DNA from: Actinoplanes xinjiangensis
GTDB lineage: Bacteria > Actinomycetota > Actinomycetes > Mycobacteriales > Micromonosporaceae
NCBI RefSeq assembly: GCF_003148685.1
Contig: NZ_QGGR01000020.1
Location: 62,001-126,000, forward strand
Direction: 5' to 3'
DNA: 64,000 nucleotides
The notes below the pieces were generated by a model that worked only from the letters and a program-made list of their open reading frames with translations, was not told the DNA's origin and searched no databases. Position 1 is the first letter of the stretch, and each line of letters starts with the position of its first letter. This document shows positions 1-8,364 of this stretch, piece by piece. A program made the position numbers and the translations under genes.

Positions 1-60
1 GTGGGTGAAATGTGGAATCGGCGTGCGGGTAATGGTGGTGGATTGTCGTTGCCGAAGTGA
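1..60 (+). CDS. Possible 3' tail of an upstream gene (partial)
   Basis: Frame 1 is open from the window edge to a TGA at 58-60 and would encode about 19 residues rich in Gly, Asn and Arg. It could be the C-terminus of a gene that starts outside the window. Nothing in the residues identifies a family, and chance openness over 60 bases is likely, so this is only a placeholder. Confidence 0.2.
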   Translation: MGEMWNRRAGNGGGLSLPK

Positions 61-85
61 TTACCCGGCTTGAGATGGGGCGGGT

Positions 86-868
86 GTGCTGCTCGAATGG
101 CTGGCACTGTTCGTCGGGCCGGCTTCTGGGGTGGCTGTGGGGATTGCTGAGAAGTTCGCCGAGAAGTTCATCTCCGCCATCAATTCCATGACGCCGGATC
201 TGGCGGACATCTACGCGGGCAGCCATCGGCAGGCGATGGGGGACTGGCATGCCAGGCAGGTCGCCATGGTCACCGCCTCCGGGGCCGGGTCGGCGATCCT
301 GCCCGGCTATCACCTGGCCGCGATGGTGGCCGACGTCGCGTTCGTGGTGAACAGGCTCGGTGTGGCCGGGCACGGGGCCGGGGCGATCCTCGGGTATCAG
401 GCGGGGCGCGGCGACATCCTCGGTGCCGACGACATGGCCGCGATCGTCCTCTACTGGGTGGGCGCCGACGACTTCACCGCGGCGATGAAGCAGGCCGCGC
501 TGGGTCGTACGGTCGCCGGGTTCATGCCGTTGGTGGCCGGGAATCCGGTCGCCGTCAACAGCGGTGTGCACACGATGATGGGCGGTCTCGGATATCTGGC
601 CGGGCAGAAGGTGGGATCGAAAGCGGGCGCGAAGGCGGGCGGGAAGCTCGGTGCCAAGGTCGCCGGGCAACTCGCGGCCAAGCTGTCGGCGAAACTGTCC
701 GGGAAGGTCCTCTCCGGTTTCGTTCCGATTCTCGGCGCCGTCGTGGCCGGTGGGGTGAACGCCTGGATCGTCGACGGGATCCTGGACGCCGCGAAGGACT
801 ACTACACCGATAAGCTCGGGATCCTCGGTGGTGGGGCAGCGGGCCGTGCCCTTCCGGGCGGCGCCTGA
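86..868 (+). CDS. EcsC-family-like protein
   Basis: The 260-residue product begins with a GTG after a purine-rich stretch (gatgggg). It has a hydrophobic N-terminus (about 3-25), a central region with a PGYHLAAMVADV segment near 72-83, a Gly-Ala-Lys-rich helix run (about 172-205) and a C-terminal PILGAVVAGGVNAW segment (about 217-230). The PG start of the middle domain and the closing P-x-x-G-A-x-x-G-G-x-x-N pattern are what I know from the EcsC protein family, whose biochemical role is unsettled. There is no partner gene nearby. Assignment to EcsC rests on motif memory only. Confidence 0.55.
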   Translation: MLLEWLALFVGPASGVAVGIAEKFAEKFISAINSMTPDLADIYAGSHRQAMGDWHARQVAMVTASGAGSAILPGYHLAAMVADVAFVVNRLGVAGHGAGAILGYQAGRGDILGADDMAAIVLYWVGADDFTAAMKQAALGRTVAGFMPLVAGNPVAVNSGVHTMMGGLGYLAGQKVGSKAGAKAGGKLGAKVAGQLAAKLSAKLSGKVLSGFVPILGAVVAGGVNAWIVDGILDAAKDYYTDKLGILGGGAAGRALPGGA

Positions 869-929
869 TCCGCCGGTGGCCGGTCGCTGACCCCACCGGT
901 GTCGTACCCGGCGTGTAAGTTGCCCGACT

Positions 930-1604
930 GTGAAGACCACGTACACATCGGCGGGCGCCGCGCTGGCGCTCCTGCTCGCCGTCAGCGGCTGCTCCTCCGA
1001 CGACCCGGCCGGGCCCACCGGGGCGGCGCCACCGGCGAGCAGCGCGCCGGCGACCGGTGCGCCGTCCGCCAGCGCACCGGCGGGGGTGCCCGCCGCGGCC
1101 GCGGGCGCGTCGATCGGCGCCAAGGGCACGCCGTGTCAGCTGCCGTTCTCCTTCCAGACGGCCGCCGACTGGAAGGCCAAGGCGGTCGACGTGAAGAAGC
1201 TGGGGGAGCTGGCCGCACTGGCCAAGGTCGGCGAGTTCACCGTGGTCTGCGAGATCGACGCCAAACCGGCCGGGAGCATCGGGTTCCTGCGGGTGCACGT
1301 GGCCGACGGGCTCAGCGGGGCGCCGGCCGAGCACCTCCAGGAGTTCGTGAAGGCCGCGGTCGGCAAGCGGGAGGTGTCCGGCACCGACATCACCGATGTG
1401 CAGATCGGCGGGGCGCAGGCCGCCGAGGCGTCGTGGGAGACCTTCGACAAGGAGTACGACATGCGCAGCAGGTACACCGCGTTCGCCATGAACACGAAGG
1501 CGGGCATGGTCGTGGTGCAGCTGGCCCCGCTCGACACCGGGGAGTTCACGTCGATGCTGCCGGCCTACGAGCTGGCGCGGAAGTCCGTGAAGATCCAGGC
1601 CTAG
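930..1604 (+). CDS. Secreted lipoprotein of unknown function
   Basis: The 224-residue product starts at GTG. It has a classical lipoprotein signal: Lys2, a hydrophobic stretch 8-18 and the lipobox LAVSGC with the lipidated Cys21. A flexible linker rich in Ala, Pro, Ser and Gly (about 22-65) leads to a compact domain with two further cysteines (CQLPF near 73 and VVCEI near 107) that could form a disulfide outside the membrane. The layout resembles DUF3558-like actinobacterial lipoproteins, but I cannot assign the family. A strong terminator follows directly. Confidence 0.7.
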   Translation: MKTTYTSAGAALALLLAVSGCSSDDPAGPTGAAPPASSAPATGAPSASAPAGVPAAAAGASIGAKGTPCQLPFSFQTAADWKAKAVDVKKLGELAALAKVGEFTVVCEIDAKPAGSIGFLRVHVADGLSGAPAEHLQEFVKAAVGKREVSGTDITDVQIGGAQAAEASWETFDKEYDMRSRYTAFAMNTKAGMVVVQLAPLDTGEFTSMLPAYELARKSVKIQA

Positions 1605-1612
1605 GAGCGGAT

Positions 1613-1642
1613 CGTCCCGGGGCGGCCGACCGCCCCGGGACG
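1613..1642. terminator. Bidirectional hairpin terminator
   Basis: Perfect 13-base inverted repeat CGTCCCGGGGCGG / CCGCCCCGGGACG with a 4-base loop, placed between the converging lipoprotein and monooxygenase genes. It lacks a T-run on either side, as is usual in very GC-rich actinobacteria. Confidence 0.75.
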
Positions 1643-1647
1643 CACCC

Positions 1648-3444
1648 TCAGTGCAGGACGGCGTCGATGCTGTCGGCCCGCCACTCACGCAGCAACTCGT
1701 GGAAGGCGACCGGTCCCGGCCCGTAGGCGAACATGACCGGCCGCGGGTTGCCTTCGCCGTTGTAGTAGCCGGGGGTGCACTCGGACTGGAACTTGAACGT
1801 CTTCGGCGCGGTCTGGAAGATGACCGCCGCCCATGCCTCCTCGTCCTCGGCGTTCGGCTCGATCCAGCGGGCGCCGCGCTTCTCGGCCTCGCCGACGACC
1901 GCAGCGATGTGGTTGGCCTGCTCCTGGAGCACGTGCACGAAGTTGACGGCGGCGGCGTTCTGCAGCGCTCCGAGGTGGAACAGGTTCGGGAAGCCGTGGC
2001 TGTAGAAACCGTGCAGGGTCCGCGGCCCGTTGCGCCAGTGGCCGAGCAGCGGCATCCCGCCCCGGCCGGTGACCGGCAGGGTGCCGGAGAGCACGCCGGA
2101 GACACCGACCTCGAAGCCGGTGGCGAAGATGACGCAGTCCACCTCGTATGCGGTGTCGCCGACGACGACGCCGGTGGCGGTCATCCGGGTGATCCCGCCG
2201 TGGTCGGCGGTGTCGACGAGGGTCACGTTGGGCCGGTTGAACGTCTGCAGGTAGTGGTCGCTGAACGTGGGCCGCTTGCACATGTACCGGTACCAGGGCT
2301 TGAGCAGCTCGGCGACGGCCGGGTCGGTGACGGTCGCGTCGATGCGCTCGCGGATCTCGTCCATCTTGCGGAAGTCGGCCATCTCGTCGAGGTATTCGCG
2401 TTCCTCCTCGGAGATGTTGGCGTCGACGCTGCCGGTGAGCATCTGCCGCTGGAGTTTCGCCGTCGACGTCCAGCGGTCGCCGATCAGGTCCTCCTCGACG
2501 TGGCCGCCGGTGACCAGGGTCAGGAAGTTGTCCATCCGTTCCCGCTGCCAGCCGGGCCGCACGCTGTCCAGGACCGACTGGTCGGTGGGCCGGTTGTCGC
2601 GGACGTCGACCGTCGACGGGGTGCGCTGGAAGACGTAGAGCTGTTCGGCGGACTCGGCGAGGTGCGGGATCGCCTGGATGCCGGTGGCGCCGGTGCCGAT
2701 CACCGCTACCTTCTTGCCGGCCAGCCCGGTGAGGCCGCCGGTCTGGTCACCGCCGGTGTAGCCGTAGTCCCAGCGGCTGGTGTGGAACGTGTGTCCCCGG
2801 TAGTCCTCGATGCCGGGGATGCCGGGCAGTTTCGGCTGGGTCAGCGTGCCCGAGGAGATCACCACGTAGCGGGCCCGGAAGTCGTCGCCGCGGTCGGTGG
2901 TGACCTGCCATTCGGCGTTCTCCTCGTCCCAGGTCAGGCCGGTGACGCGGGTGTGGAACATGGTGTCGGAGTACAGGTCGAAACGCTTGGCGATGGCGAT
3001 GCAGTGCTGCCGGATCTCCTCGCCCGGTGCGTACCGCCACTTCGGGACGTACCCGACCTCCTCCAGCAGCGGCATGTAGACGGTCGCCTCGATGTCGCAG
3101 TGGATGCCGGGGTAGCGGTTCCAGTACCAGGTGCCGCCGAAGTCGCCCGCCTCGTCGATCATGCGGATCTGCTCGACGCCGGCCTGCCGCAGCCGGGCAC
3201 CGGTGAGGAGCCCGCCGAATCCGCCACCGATCACCACCGCCTCGACCCGGTCGGTCTTCGGATCCCGCTCGGCCCGCTCGGTGTAGGGGTCCTTCGCGTA
3301 GTAGCCGAACTCGCCGGCGGCCCGCCGGTACTGCGCGGCGCCGTCCGGCCGGATGCGCCGTTCCCGCTCCACCCGGTAACGCTCGCGCAGTGCGGCGAGG
3401 TCCTCGGGCTTGAGGCGGTGGGGGATGGGGGGTGAGGGGGACAT
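1648..3444 (-). CDS. Baeyer-Villiger-type flavin monooxygenase
   Basis: The product (598 residues from the ATG at 3444, preceded by aaaggg) is a two-dinucleotide-binding-domain flavoprotein expected to insert oxygen next to ketones using FAD and NADPH. The FAD-binding GGGFGG lies at about 73-78 after a long N-terminal extension. The Baeyer-Villiger fingerprint appears as YRGHTFHTSRWD (G, H and W in place). The NADPH Rossmann motif follows as GTGATG. Length matches type I enzymes of the cyclopentadecanone/phenylacetone group. A TetR gene lies 192 bases upstream on the same strand and may control it. The substrate cannot be read from sequence. Confidence 0.88.
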   Translation of the reverse strand: MSPSPPIPHRLKPEDLAALRERYRVERERRIRPDGAAQYRRAAGEFGYYAKDPYTERAERDPKTDRVEAVVIGGGFGGLLTGARLRQAGVEQIRMIDEAGDFGGTWYWNRYPGIHCDIEATVYMPLLEEVGYVPKWRYAPGEEIRQHCIAIAKRFDLYSDTMFHTRVTGLTWDEENAEWQVTTDRGDDFRARYVVISSGTLTQPKLPGIPGIEDYRGHTFHTSRWDYGYTGGDQTGGLTGLAGKKVAVIGTGATGIQAIPHLAESAEQLYVFQRTPSTVDVRDNRPTDQSVLDSVRPGWQRERMDNFLTLVTGGHVEEDLIGDRWTSTAKLQRQMLTGSVDANISEEEREYLDEMADFRKMDEIRERIDATVTDPAVAELLKPWYRYMCKRPTFSDHYLQTFNRPNVTLVDTADHGGITRMTATGVVVGDTAYEVDCVIFATGFEVGVSGVLSGTLPVTGRGGMPLLGHWRNGPRTLHGFYSHGFPNLFHLGALQNAAAVNFVHVLQEQANHIAAVVGEAEKRGARWIEPNAEDEEAWAAVIFQTAPKTFKFQSECTPGYYNGEGNPRPVMFAYGPGPVAFHELLREWRADSIDAVLH

Positions 3445-3483
3445 GCGGGCCCTTTCGCGGGGTTGATCCTGTGCTGCGACCAA

Positions 3484-3530
3484 ACTCAGAGGGCACAATT
3501 TAAAGCACTTGTCTTACCAAAAGCGTGCTC
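3484..3530. promoter_or_regulatory. AT-rich promoter/operator region of the monooxygenase
   Basis: This is an unusually AT-rich patch just upstream of the monooxygenase, containing atttaaa and an imperfect inverted repeat GCACTTGT...aaaaGCGTGC. It sits where the promoter and a TetR operator would be expected. No clean -35/-10 pair could be fixed. Confidence 0.35.
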
Positions 3531-3636
3531 CACCACACGGATGTCCGAAAAATCGGCGTGAACCTCAGCCACACCCCAGATCAAAAGCCGCATATCGTAC
3601 GATCGGCCGCCCTCAGGCCCCGCGAAAAAGGCGTCG

Positions 3637-4263
3637 TCAGGTCACCGGTGCGGTGAACATCCCCACGATCGCGTCGATCAGCCCGGCCGCCGTCGCCTCC
3701 CACCCCGGCGCCGCATCACGTTCCCGCTGGGCGCAGAAGTGCACGAGCAGGGTGTGCGCCATGTGGGTGCGCTCCTGCCGTACCTCCTCGGGAAGGTCCG
3801 GAACGCATCGCTGGAGCCCGTCGATGACCGCGAGGAACCCGGACGCGTTCTGGAATTCCTCGGCCGCCACCTCCAGCAGCGCCGGTTCGGTCATCAGCTG
3901 CGCCGAGAACCGTGCATACCAGCTCGGATGGCCCAGATCGATCAGATGGTCGGTGATCGGCCGGACCACACACGTCACCCAGTCCCGCAGGTCACTGCTG
4001 CCGGAGTGCACGGCCAGCAGCCGCCGGCGGATCCGTTCGGTCGGCACCGAGTGGCGGCGGATGATCGCCCGTACCAGATCGGTCTTGGTCCCGAAGTGAT
4101 AGGCGACCGCCGCGTTGTTGGCCTGGCCGGCCGCCTCGCCGATCTGCCGGTTCGAGACCGCGTGCACGCCATGCTCGGCGAACAGCCGCTCGGCCGTCGC
4201 CAGGATCAGCGCCCGGGTCTGCTCCGCCTGTCCGGCCCGCCCGCGCCGCCCGCCCGTGCTCAT
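3637..4263 (-). CDS. TetR-family transcriptional regulator
   Basis: The 208-residue product starts at ATG 4263 with GGAG ten bases upstream. The N-terminal helix-turn-helix spans about 15-60 and ends in the typical YHFGTKTDLVRAII recognition segment. The remaining two thirds is the variable ligand-binding helical domain. It is transcribed toward the flavin monooxygenase, so it is the likely repressor of that gene and probably of itself. The ligand is unknown. Confidence 0.9.
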   Translation of the reverse strand: MSTGGRRGRAGQAEQTRALILATAERLFAEHGVHAVSNRQIGEAAGQANNAAVAYHFGTKTDLVRAIIRRHSVPTERIRRRLLAVHSGSSDLRDWVTCVVRPITDHLIDLGHPSWYARFSAQLMTEPALLEVAAEEFQNASGFLAVIDGLQRCVPDLPEEVRQERTHMAHTLLVHFCAQRERDAAPGWEATAAGLIDAIVGMFTAPVT

Positions 4264-4373
4264 CGTCGAACTCCGTGCCGTGGGGAAAGCGCAAGGATAG
4301 GGCCTGCACCGGCCCGGGTGGGTCACCGGAGTCGCCCGTTCACTCCCGTGGGCCGCTATATGCTGCCAGAGTT

Positions 4374-5558
4374 GTGCAAACCGGACCCTTCCGTTTGTTG
4401 GGAACCGGGCCGCGGGCCGCGGCCCGGCAGGCGGCCGTGCTCTTCGTGGTGGCCGGGCTGCTCGCCCTCGTCGGCATCCTCAACGACCCGTTGCACACCG
4501 GCCGGCTGCTCGTCGTCGCCGCCTGCGATCTCAGCCTGGCCCTGATCGGCCTGCTGGTCCCGTGGCGGCGCTTCGGCCGATACGGCCCCGCCGTCCTCGG
4601 GCTCGCCGGCTTCGGCGTGCTCGGTCTGTCCACCTGGTCGTTCGGCGGGGTGGCGGCCGGCACCGGCCCGTTCCTGGTGCTGCTCTACGCCTGGGCGGCC
4701 CTGCACTTCCCGCGCTGGATCCTGGCCCTGTTCGCGATCCCGGCGACCCTCGCCTACCTGGTCCCGCTGATCCTCACCGGGCAGCCGCCCCTGGTACTCG
4801 GCAGCGCGGGTGTCCTGATGCCGATCGCGCTGGCCGTCGCCTTCCTGATCGAGGCGCAGGCCCGCGGCCTACGCGACGAACGCGACCGGCTGTCCCGCAT
4901 CGAGCAGTGGCGCGCCGCCATGATCAACACCCTGGCCCATGACGTACGGGCGCCGCTGAGCACCGTACATCTGGTCCTCGAAGATCTCCAGGAAACCGCG
5001 ACCGGGCCGTACGTCAAGATGATCGCCGCCGCCCTGCGGCAGACCGCGCGCATCGCCCGCCTCGCCGACGGCCTGCTGGACCTGCACCGCATCGACAGCA
5101 CCGGGCACCTCAAGCTCGACCGGGCGCCGCATGCCGCGCACCTGCTGGTCAAGGACGCCCTGTCCTATGTCCGGGAGGACGCCGACGTGCGCACCGACGT
5201 CGACGAGAACCTGATCGTCCACGTCGACAAGCAGCGCTTCGAACAGATCCTGATGAACCTGATCAGCAACGCGCTGCGGTACGGCCGGGAGCCGGTGATC
5301 GTCCGGTTCACCCGCGACGCCACCGGCGACCGGCTCGAGGTGCGCGACCACGGCACCGGCATCCCGGACCATCTGCGGCCCCGGCTGTTCGGCCAGTTCG
5401 CGGTCGGCGGCGAACAGGGCGTCGGCCTCGGCCTGTGGATCGTCCGGCAGCTGGCCGCGGCCCACGGCGGCCAGGCGGCCGCCGAGGCACGCGAACCCGG
5501 GGTGGCGATGGTGGTCACCTTCCCACCACCGCCCGGAACCCCGTCCGATCAGCAGTAA
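4374..5558 (+). CDS. Orphan membrane sensor histidine kinase
   Basis: The start is set at GTG 4374 because upstream residues do not look like protein and a TATATG hexamer lies at 4357-4362. The 394-residue product has about five or six hydrophobic helices in residues 12-155. A HisKA dimerisation domain follows with phospho-acceptor His189 in LAHDVRAPLS. The HATPase domain contains N-box NLISNALRYG, G1 DHGTGIP and G2 GVGLGLWIV. It should autophosphorylate in response to a membrane or extracellular signal. No response regulator adjoins it, so the partner is elsewhere. Confidence 0.9.
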   Translation: MQTGPFRLLGTGPRAAARQAAVLFVVAGLLALVGILNDPLHTGRLLVVAACDLSLALIGLLVPWRRFGRYGPAVLGLAGFGVLGLSTWSFGGVAAGTGPFLVLLYAWAALHFPRWILALFAIPATLAYLVPLILTGQPPLVLGSAGVLMPIALAVAFLIEAQARGLRDERDRLSRIEQWRAAMINTLAHDVRAPLSTVHLVLEDLQETATGPYVKMIAAALRQTARIARLADGLLDLHRIDSTGHLKLDRAPHAAHLLVKDALSYVREDADVRTDVDENLIVHVDKQRFEQILMNLISNALRYGREPVIVRFTRDATGDRLEVRDHGTGIPDHLRPRLFGQFAVGGEQGVGLGLWIVRQLAAAHGGQAAAEAREPGVAMVVTFPPPPGTPSDQQ

Positions 5559-6091
5559 CCCGAGGGACACTCGCCGCTGGCCAACAGCTCGTACTGCCGG
5601 CACTTGGGGCACCGCGGCGGATCCGGGCGGGGCGCCGGCTTCGCAGCGGCCCGCGTCTTCGCCGCGGTCGTGCCCGCCGCCTTGGGGACCGTGGCCTTCG
5701 GCGCCGCCGCCGCACGGGCCCGCTTGACCGGCGCCGGTTTACCCGCCGCCCGCAGCTCGACCGCCTCGGCGGTGGCATCCAGCAGCGCGTCGTAGTTGTC
5801 GTCGATGTAGTCCGCCTGCACCGACACCCAGCAGTCCGGATCGTCCGGGTCGATCACGAACGCACCCGGCATGCTCAGCGCCACGTCGTTGGCCCGGTCG
5901 CGGTCGACGGCGAAATCCACCCCACCCGGGTGGATGCGCACCGCCACGCCCGTCTTGCCCTGCGGGCGCACCTGTAGCGCCTTACCCAGTGTCTTCACGT
6001 CGATGGTCGCCCGGCTGCGCAACTCCAGCAGCAGGCGTGCCACCGAGGGGGCCGCCCCGACCCCGGCGGAATCCGTACCGTACTCGTCCAT
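5549..6091 (-). CDS. Conserved hypothetical protein with C-terminal zinc ribbon
   Basis: The 180-residue product has a GGAGG ribosome binding site right before the ATG. Residues 1-105 form a compact acidic domain (segments GVDFAVDRDRAND, DPDDPDCWVSV). An Ala/Lys/Pro-rich linker, probably disordered and basic, follows at about 110-155. The end has a four-cysteine ribbon CPKC...CPSGYC. The tail suggests zinc and possibly nucleic-acid binding. Its 3' end overlaps the convergent histidine kinase gene by 10 bases. I do not recognise the N-terminal domain. Confidence 0.65.
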   Translation of the reverse strand: MDEYGTDSAGVGAAPSVARLLLELRSRATIDVKTLGKALQVRPQGKTGVAVRIHPGGVDFAVDRDRANDVALSMPGAFVIDPDDPDCWVSVQADYIDDNYDALLDATAEAVELRAAGKPAPVKRARAAAAPKATVPKAAGTTAAKTRAAAKPAPRPDPPRCPKCRQYELLASGECPSGYC

Positions 6092-6279
6092 CCGACCTCC
6101 GCTCCGATGCGACCGCGTGATCCTCTTGCCGTATCGACACGTTCGTGCCGCACGTGAGAGCCGTTGCTCACCCTACGACGCGTTTCCCCGGCCACCTCTC
6201 ACCGGGCCGCAACCTTGCGGCAACCATTTGCGGATAATCTCGCGGTTCGACACGGACGTCGATCTCTGGGGCTGAGCCG

Positions 6280-6927
6280 ATGACATCGCCGCCGACAGCA
6301 GCACCGGCCGACGACTTCTACCTGGCCGCACACGACGGCATAGGTGGCCGCTCGCTGCTGCCCTACCGGGTCCTCGGCGTCGGCCTGAGCGCCGCACTGC
6401 TCGGCGAGCTGATGTTCTGGCGGCGCCTGCGGACCGACGGGGACCTGGTGTACGTGTCCGACACCACGCCCACCGGCGACCCGGCCACCTCCGCCGTCCT
6501 GCACCGGATGGCGGACAGCAGCCCGTACGGCATCGGGCAGTGGATCGGCTACTTCGCCACCGGCGCCGCGCCACTGGTCGAGCGGCGCCTCGTCGCGGCC
6601 GGTGTGCTACGACCGGCGACCCGGCGCCGCCTGCTCGGCCCCGGCACCACCACCCTGGTCCTCGCCGACCCGAAACGTCCCGGCGAACCGGCCACCCGGA
6701 TCCGCACCCACCTCTCCTACAACGACGACCTCGACATCGCCGATCTGATGCTGGCCGGGCTGATCCTGGCCACCGGCCTCGACGAGTTCGTCCTCGGCAC
6801 CTGCAACCCGCGCGACCGGGCCCGGCTGTCCGACCAGTTCCGCCGCCGGATGCCGCCACCACTCGCCACCCTGGTCGGGCACACCCGCGCCGCGTCCGCC
6901 GACCCCGCCCCGGCCGCCGCCCGTTGA
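6280..6927 (+). CDS. GPP34-family protein (GOLPH3-like)
   Basis: The 215-residue product matches the GPP34 pattern: an N-terminal DDFYLAAHD segment, the hydrophobic LGVGLSAALLGELMF helix, a VERRLVAAGVLR segment and a C-terminal helical part. Eukaryotic members bind phosphatidylinositol-4-phosphate. In actinomycetes such genes occur in many copies, often beside nucleotide or signalling genes, and their role is unknown. Length is normal for the bacterial family. Confidence 0.8.
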   Translation: MTSPPTAAPADDFYLAAHDGIGGRSLLPYRVLGVGLSAALLGELMFWRRLRTDGDLVYVSDTTPTGDPATSAVLHRMADSSPYGIGQWIGYFATGAAPLVERRLVAAGVLRPATRRRLLGPGTTTLVLADPKRPGEPATRIRTHLSYNDDLDIADLMLAGLILATGLDEFVLGTCNPRDRARLSDQFRRRMPPPLATLVGHTRAASADPAPAAAR

Positions 6928-7062
6928 GGCACGCGCCCATGGCGGGCGGGGCGGCGCCGGGCCGCATCGACTGATCGGTTGATGCCCGGCCGGTGGCGGT
7001 GGACCTCGCAGGCCGGTGGATCGGTCGATCTGCGGGCGGCCCCGCGGCTACAGGCTGTAATC

Positions 7063-8358
7063 ATGACCCTTCACCGAAACACCGCCGGACCGGTCCGGCT
7101 GCGGGACCGGGCACTCGCCCCGGACCTCGCCCGCGGCCTGATGCTCGCCCTCATCGCCCTGGCCAACTCGGTCGTCTACCTGCACGCCCGGCCCTACGGC
7201 CCGCGCCAGCACATCGTCGAACACGGCCTGCTCGACCGGATCGTCGGTATCGTCACCGTGACACTGGTCGACGCGCGGGCGTACCCGATGTTCGCCGCCC
7301 TGTTTGCCTACGGCATCGTGCAGATCCACCAGCGGCAGCGGGCCGCCGGACTGCCCGATGACCAGATCAGGCGCCTGCTGCGGCGGCGCAGCCGGTGGCT
7401 GATCGGGTTCGGGTTCGCACATGCGCTGCTGCTGTTCCCCGGTGACATCCTGGGGCTGTACGGGCTCGTCGGCCTCCTGCTGGTCGCCCTGATCCCGGTC
7501 GCCGACCGCCGCCTGCTGACCGCCGCCGGACTGTGGCTGATCGTGGTGGCCGCGGTGCAGGGGGCGGCCTACCTGTCACCGGCCACCGGGGAACGGTCGT
7601 TCTTCTGGTCGTTCGAGATCTCCGCACCCTGGACCGCACTGATGCTGCGCCCGGCCGAGTGGCTGATGACACCGCTCGGGGTGATCGGGGTGGGCAGCGC
7701 CGTGCTCGTCGGGACCTGGGCCGGGCGCCGGGGCGTCCTCACCGAACCCGGCGCCCATCGGGGGCTGCTCGTGCGTACCGCCGCGGTGGGGTTGACCCTC
7801 GCCGTCGTGGGCGGGTTGCCGGCCGGGCTCATGGTCGGCCACCTCTGGACACCGGACGGGGTGCTCGCGCAGTGGGCGGTCAACGCCCTCCACGCCATCA
7901 CCGGGATCGCCGGCGGGCTCGGATACGCCGCGCTGATCGGGCTCCTCGCCCTGCGCTCCGGTGACCGGCCCGGACCGGTGACCCGCGCGCTCGCCGCCGT
8001 CGGCCAGCGGTCGCTCACGTTCTACCTGCTCCAGTCGGTGGTGTTCGTGCTCCTGTTGACGCCGCTGCCGTACAGCCTCGGTCTCGGCGCCGAGCTGGGC
8101 ACCGCGGGAGTCGCCGCGGTGGCCGTGACGACCTGGCTGGCGTCGGTGTTCCTGGCCGCCGCGATGCGGGCCCGCGGCCTGCGCGGCCCGGCCGAGGTCC
8201 TGCTGCGCCGCCTCACCTACCGAACGTCCTCGGCTGAGACGTCCTCGACTGGGACGGCGTCTGCTGGAACGCCCTCCGGTGGGACGGCGTCTCTTGGGGC
8301 GGCGTCTCCTGGGGCGGCGGCTTCCGGCCCTCCGCCCAGTTCGGCCGGCGCGCGATGA
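7063..8358 (+). CDS. DUF418-family membrane protein
   Basis: The 431-residue product from ATG 7063 is probably read from a leaderless message (CAGGCT at 7051-7056, no ribosome binding site). Residues 10-385 hold about nine or ten membrane helices. The C-terminal part carries the DUF418 pattern around RSLTFYLLQSVVFVLLL. The last 45 residues are a Ser/Thr/Gly/Ala/Pro tail encoded by a 15-base tandem repeat. It lies six bases before a NarL-type two-component pair and is probably co-transcribed, so it could supply or modulate the signal. DUF418 proteins have been proposed as transporters or acyl-transferase-like proteins. Confidence 0.8.
   Translation: MTLHRNTAGPVRLRDRALAPDLARGLMLALIALANSVVYLHARPYGPRQHIVEHGLLDRIVGIVTVTLVDARAYPMFAALFAYGIVQIHQRQRAAGLPDDQIRRLLRRRSRWLIGFGFAHALLLFPGDILGLYGLVGLLLVALIPVADRRLLTAAGLWLIVVAAVQGAAYLSPATGERSFFWSFEISAPWTALMLRPAEWLMTPLGVIGVGSAVLVGTWAGRRGVLTEPGAHRGLLVRTAAVGLTLAVVGGLPAGLMVGHLWTPDGVLAQWAVNALHAITGIAGGLGYAALIGLLALRSGDRPGPVTRALAAVGQRSLTFYLLQSVVFVLLLTPLPYSLGLGAELGTAGVAAVAVTTWLASVFLAAAMRARGLRGPAEVLLRRLTYRTSSAETSSTGTASAGTPSGGTASLGAASPGAAASGPPPSSAGAR
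8227..8316 (+). repeat. Six copies of a 15-base tandem repeat inside a coding tail
   Basis: Units of 15 bases (8227, 8242, 8257, 8272, 8287, 8302) follow the pattern tcctcg-nctgngacg / gcgtct-nctggggcg. They stay in frame and encode five-residue units such as SSTGT and ASLGA in the DUF418 protein tail. They are imperfect, so expansion is not very recent. Confidence 0.8.
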
Positions 8359-8364
8359 TGGGCG